Positions 62,697 to 64,000 of a stretch of DNA of 64,000 bases are shown here, one piece after another; position 1 is the stretch's first letter, and each line of letters opens with the position of its first letter. Location of the stretch: assembly GCF_022267325.1 (NCBI RefSeq), contig NZ_JAIZBG010000001.1, positions 1,182,001-1,246,000 of the forward strand. The letters are read 5' to 3'. The notes under the pieces were generated by a model. It was not told the origin of the DNA. It saw only the letters and a list, made by a program, of their open reading frames with translations, and did not search any database. This DNA is from Leptospira sanjuanensis. Its GTDB lineage: Bacteria > Spirochaetota > Leptospiria > Leptospirales > Leptospiraceae. The position numbers and the translations under genes are program-made.

Positions 62697-63577
62697 TGGG
62701 TTTCGAAATCGATTTTCTGAAAAGTATCAATCCGTTTATTCTTCTAAAGTTGAACGAACGTAGCCTTGCGGAAGAATTGATTTTAGTCGTTTATTTCATC
62801 ATTTTCCTGATTCTTTCCTACAAAGTCATCATAATCGTTCTCGATTTTTTCAAACCTACGATCGACGTCACCTCCCGTTACAATAGAAGAAAAATGGCCC
62901 GTATGTCGTTCGTCATTTTGGGTCTTGTAACTCTTTTGCCCGTCGTGTTCTCCGGACTTTCTTATTTGCCCACGGTGATGGGTCTGGCCGGAGCCGGTAT
63001 CGTCATTTCGTTGAAGGACATCACGCTGAACTTCGTGGGTTGGTTTTTTATCCACGGAAGCAACGGTTTCGAAGTGGGGGATCGTATCGAAATCGAAGGG
63101 GTTCGGGGAGACGTCATCAATATCGGGATGAATCGGTTTACGTTGATGGAGATTTCCTCCGATCCGAAGTCGGATCAATCCACGAACCGTCTCGTTCATT
63201 TTCCGAACCATTTCGTGATTCTGCGTCAGGTGATCGTCGTAAAGGATAAGATGAACTATGTCTGGGACGAGATGAGAATTAAGATTCCGTACGATTCCGA
63301 TTTCGAAAAGGCCGAGGAATTGCTGAACGGAATCATCCGCAACAACGCGATCATCGATCAAGGGGAGATCGATTATACTCTTCAAGAGCTTTCCAAAAAT
63401 TATCTGGTCCGATTGGGTAAAACTTCTCCGATCGTTTATCTTTCTTTGGAAGAAGGGGGGATTCTTTTTTCTCTGCGTTATTTGACCCACGTCCGGGAAC
63501 GGCGCGATATGAAGACGAAGATCTCGCATCAGATCCTCAAGGAATTCAAACAGTTTCCTGGAATTCGTATTTTATAA
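62696..63577 (+). CDS. MscS-family mechanosensitive channel
   Basis: A 293-residue protein with three membrane helices (about residues 25-45, 65-90 and 95-115). The pore-lining helix has PTVMGLAGAGIVISLKDITL, followed by GWFFIHGSNGFEVGDRIEIEG and GDVINIGMNRFTLMEI, typical of the MscS beta-domain. The C-terminal domain is short. It likely releases solutes on hypo-osmotic shock. Its ATG overlaps the aroB stop by 1 nt. Confidence 0.9.
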
Positions 63578-63601
63578 AATTCTAAACTTAGAAAACGTGC
63601 G

Positions 63602-63631
63602 CTGGAGTTATCCGGGGTTCGATGACTCCAG
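63602..63631. repeat. Inverted repeat between mscS-like and pyruvate kinase genes
   Basis: CTGGAGT (63602-63608) and ACTCCAG (63625-63631) with a 16-nt loop, between convergent genes; no T tract follows. Confidence 0.35.
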
Positions 63632-63644
63632 GTAGCCGTTGCCC

Positions 63645-64000
63645 TCAGTGAATCTTATAAATCTGTAAAAAGTCCACACTGCGTACGGTCGCTCCCGGCG
63701 CTCCGGAAAGAATCACGATCTTATCTCCCGGAAACAGGAACTCGTCCTCTTTCAGTTTCTGATTCATATACGCGATCATGTCTTCCAATCTGGTAAAGAA
63801 CGGCATGACGAACGGAATCACTCCCCGATAGAGTTTCATCTTTCGCGCAGTCGTTGCAAACGGAGTAAAGGAATAGATCGGAACTTTCGGACGCATTTCC
63901 GACGTGATCAAGGCGGAATAACCGCTTCTCGTAAAGTTCACGATCGCTTTGGCGTGAATTCCATGCGCGATTTCCCGCGCCGCGTTTCCGAGAGCGGTAC
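63645..64000 (-). CDS. pyk: Pyruvate kinase, C-terminal part
   Basis: The frame is open through the right edge, so only the last 118 or so residues are seen. They form the C-terminal domain of pyruvate kinase: AIVNFTRSGYSALITSEMRP, IYSFTPFATTARKMKLYRG, then GDKIVILSGAPG and the end LQIYKIH. It converts phosphoenolpyruvate and ADP to pyruvate and ATP. It converges with the MscS-type channel gene. Confidence 0.88.
   Translation of the reverse strand, partial: TALGNAAREIAHGIHAKAIVNFTRSGYSALITSEMRPKVPIYSFTPFATTARKMKLYRGVIPFVMPFFTRLEDMIAYMNQKLKEDEFLFPGDKIVILSGAPGATVRSVDFLQIYKIH

Overview
The window looks like chromosome I of a Leptospira species (a diderm spirochaete). No rRNA or tRNA is present to prove this. 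The call rests on several things: the types of lipoproteins and LytTR regulators, the gene orders sucB-lpdA-sucA and cheW-cheA-cheB-cheY-scpA-scpB, a CheA carrying a CheC/CheX-type phosphatase tail, and weak lipobox-style signal peptides. GC looks mid-40s by eye (not computed), which would fit a higher-GC member of the genus better than L. interrogans. Genus confidence is high; species is not resolved.

Layout. 1-7.1 kb: the end of a zinc-dependent phospholipase C-like gene, a Baeyer-Villiger-type monooxygenase, and a sensory locus (LytTR regulator, FecR-domain protein, LytS-like kinase) plus a secreted protein that shares a small beta-repeat with the FecR protein. 7.1-10.9 kb: two secreted DUF1566 proteins, a receiver-LytTR response regulator and a Pycsar-effector-type membrane protein. 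10.9-14.4 kb: a three-gene unit of RecA-like protein, small protein and family B DNA polymerase, which I consider the most interesting genetic unit here. 14.4-23.2 kb: glyA, lplA, an acetyltransferase, a rhomboid protease, an MBL-fold hydrolase and PBP1A. 23.2-28.7 kb: the 2-oxoglutarate dehydrogenase operon. 29-32.4 kb: a secreted protein, a TPR protein, and carA coupled to a 62-residue protein.

32.5-51.6 kb is an almost unbroken plus-strand run: thrS, infC-rpmI-rplT, an acidic coiled-coil protein, zapA, a formyl-THF cyclo-ligase, cheWABY, scpAB, pheA-tyrA-aroA-cmk-rpsA, a TPR membrane protein and a short-form hisG. 51.9-61.1 kb is the fatty-acid/phospholipid cluster (rpmF-plsX, later fabG-acpP-rnc). 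It is split by about 5 kb of accessory genes, including a four-gene arsenic operon (arsR-arsC-acr3-ATP-grasp). 61.1-64 kb: Nudix hydrolase, aroB, MscS channel and the 3' end of a pyruvate kinase gene.

A dispersed short palindromic repeat with core GTGGGAACTMC occurs 17 times between genes. It forms clusters near 14.5, 17.2, 18.6 and 34.6 kb and a single copy at 58.6 kb. In the thrS-infC gap the last five copies are spaced exactly 53 nt apart. No CRISPR array, prophage, insertion sequence, tRNA or rRNA was recognised.
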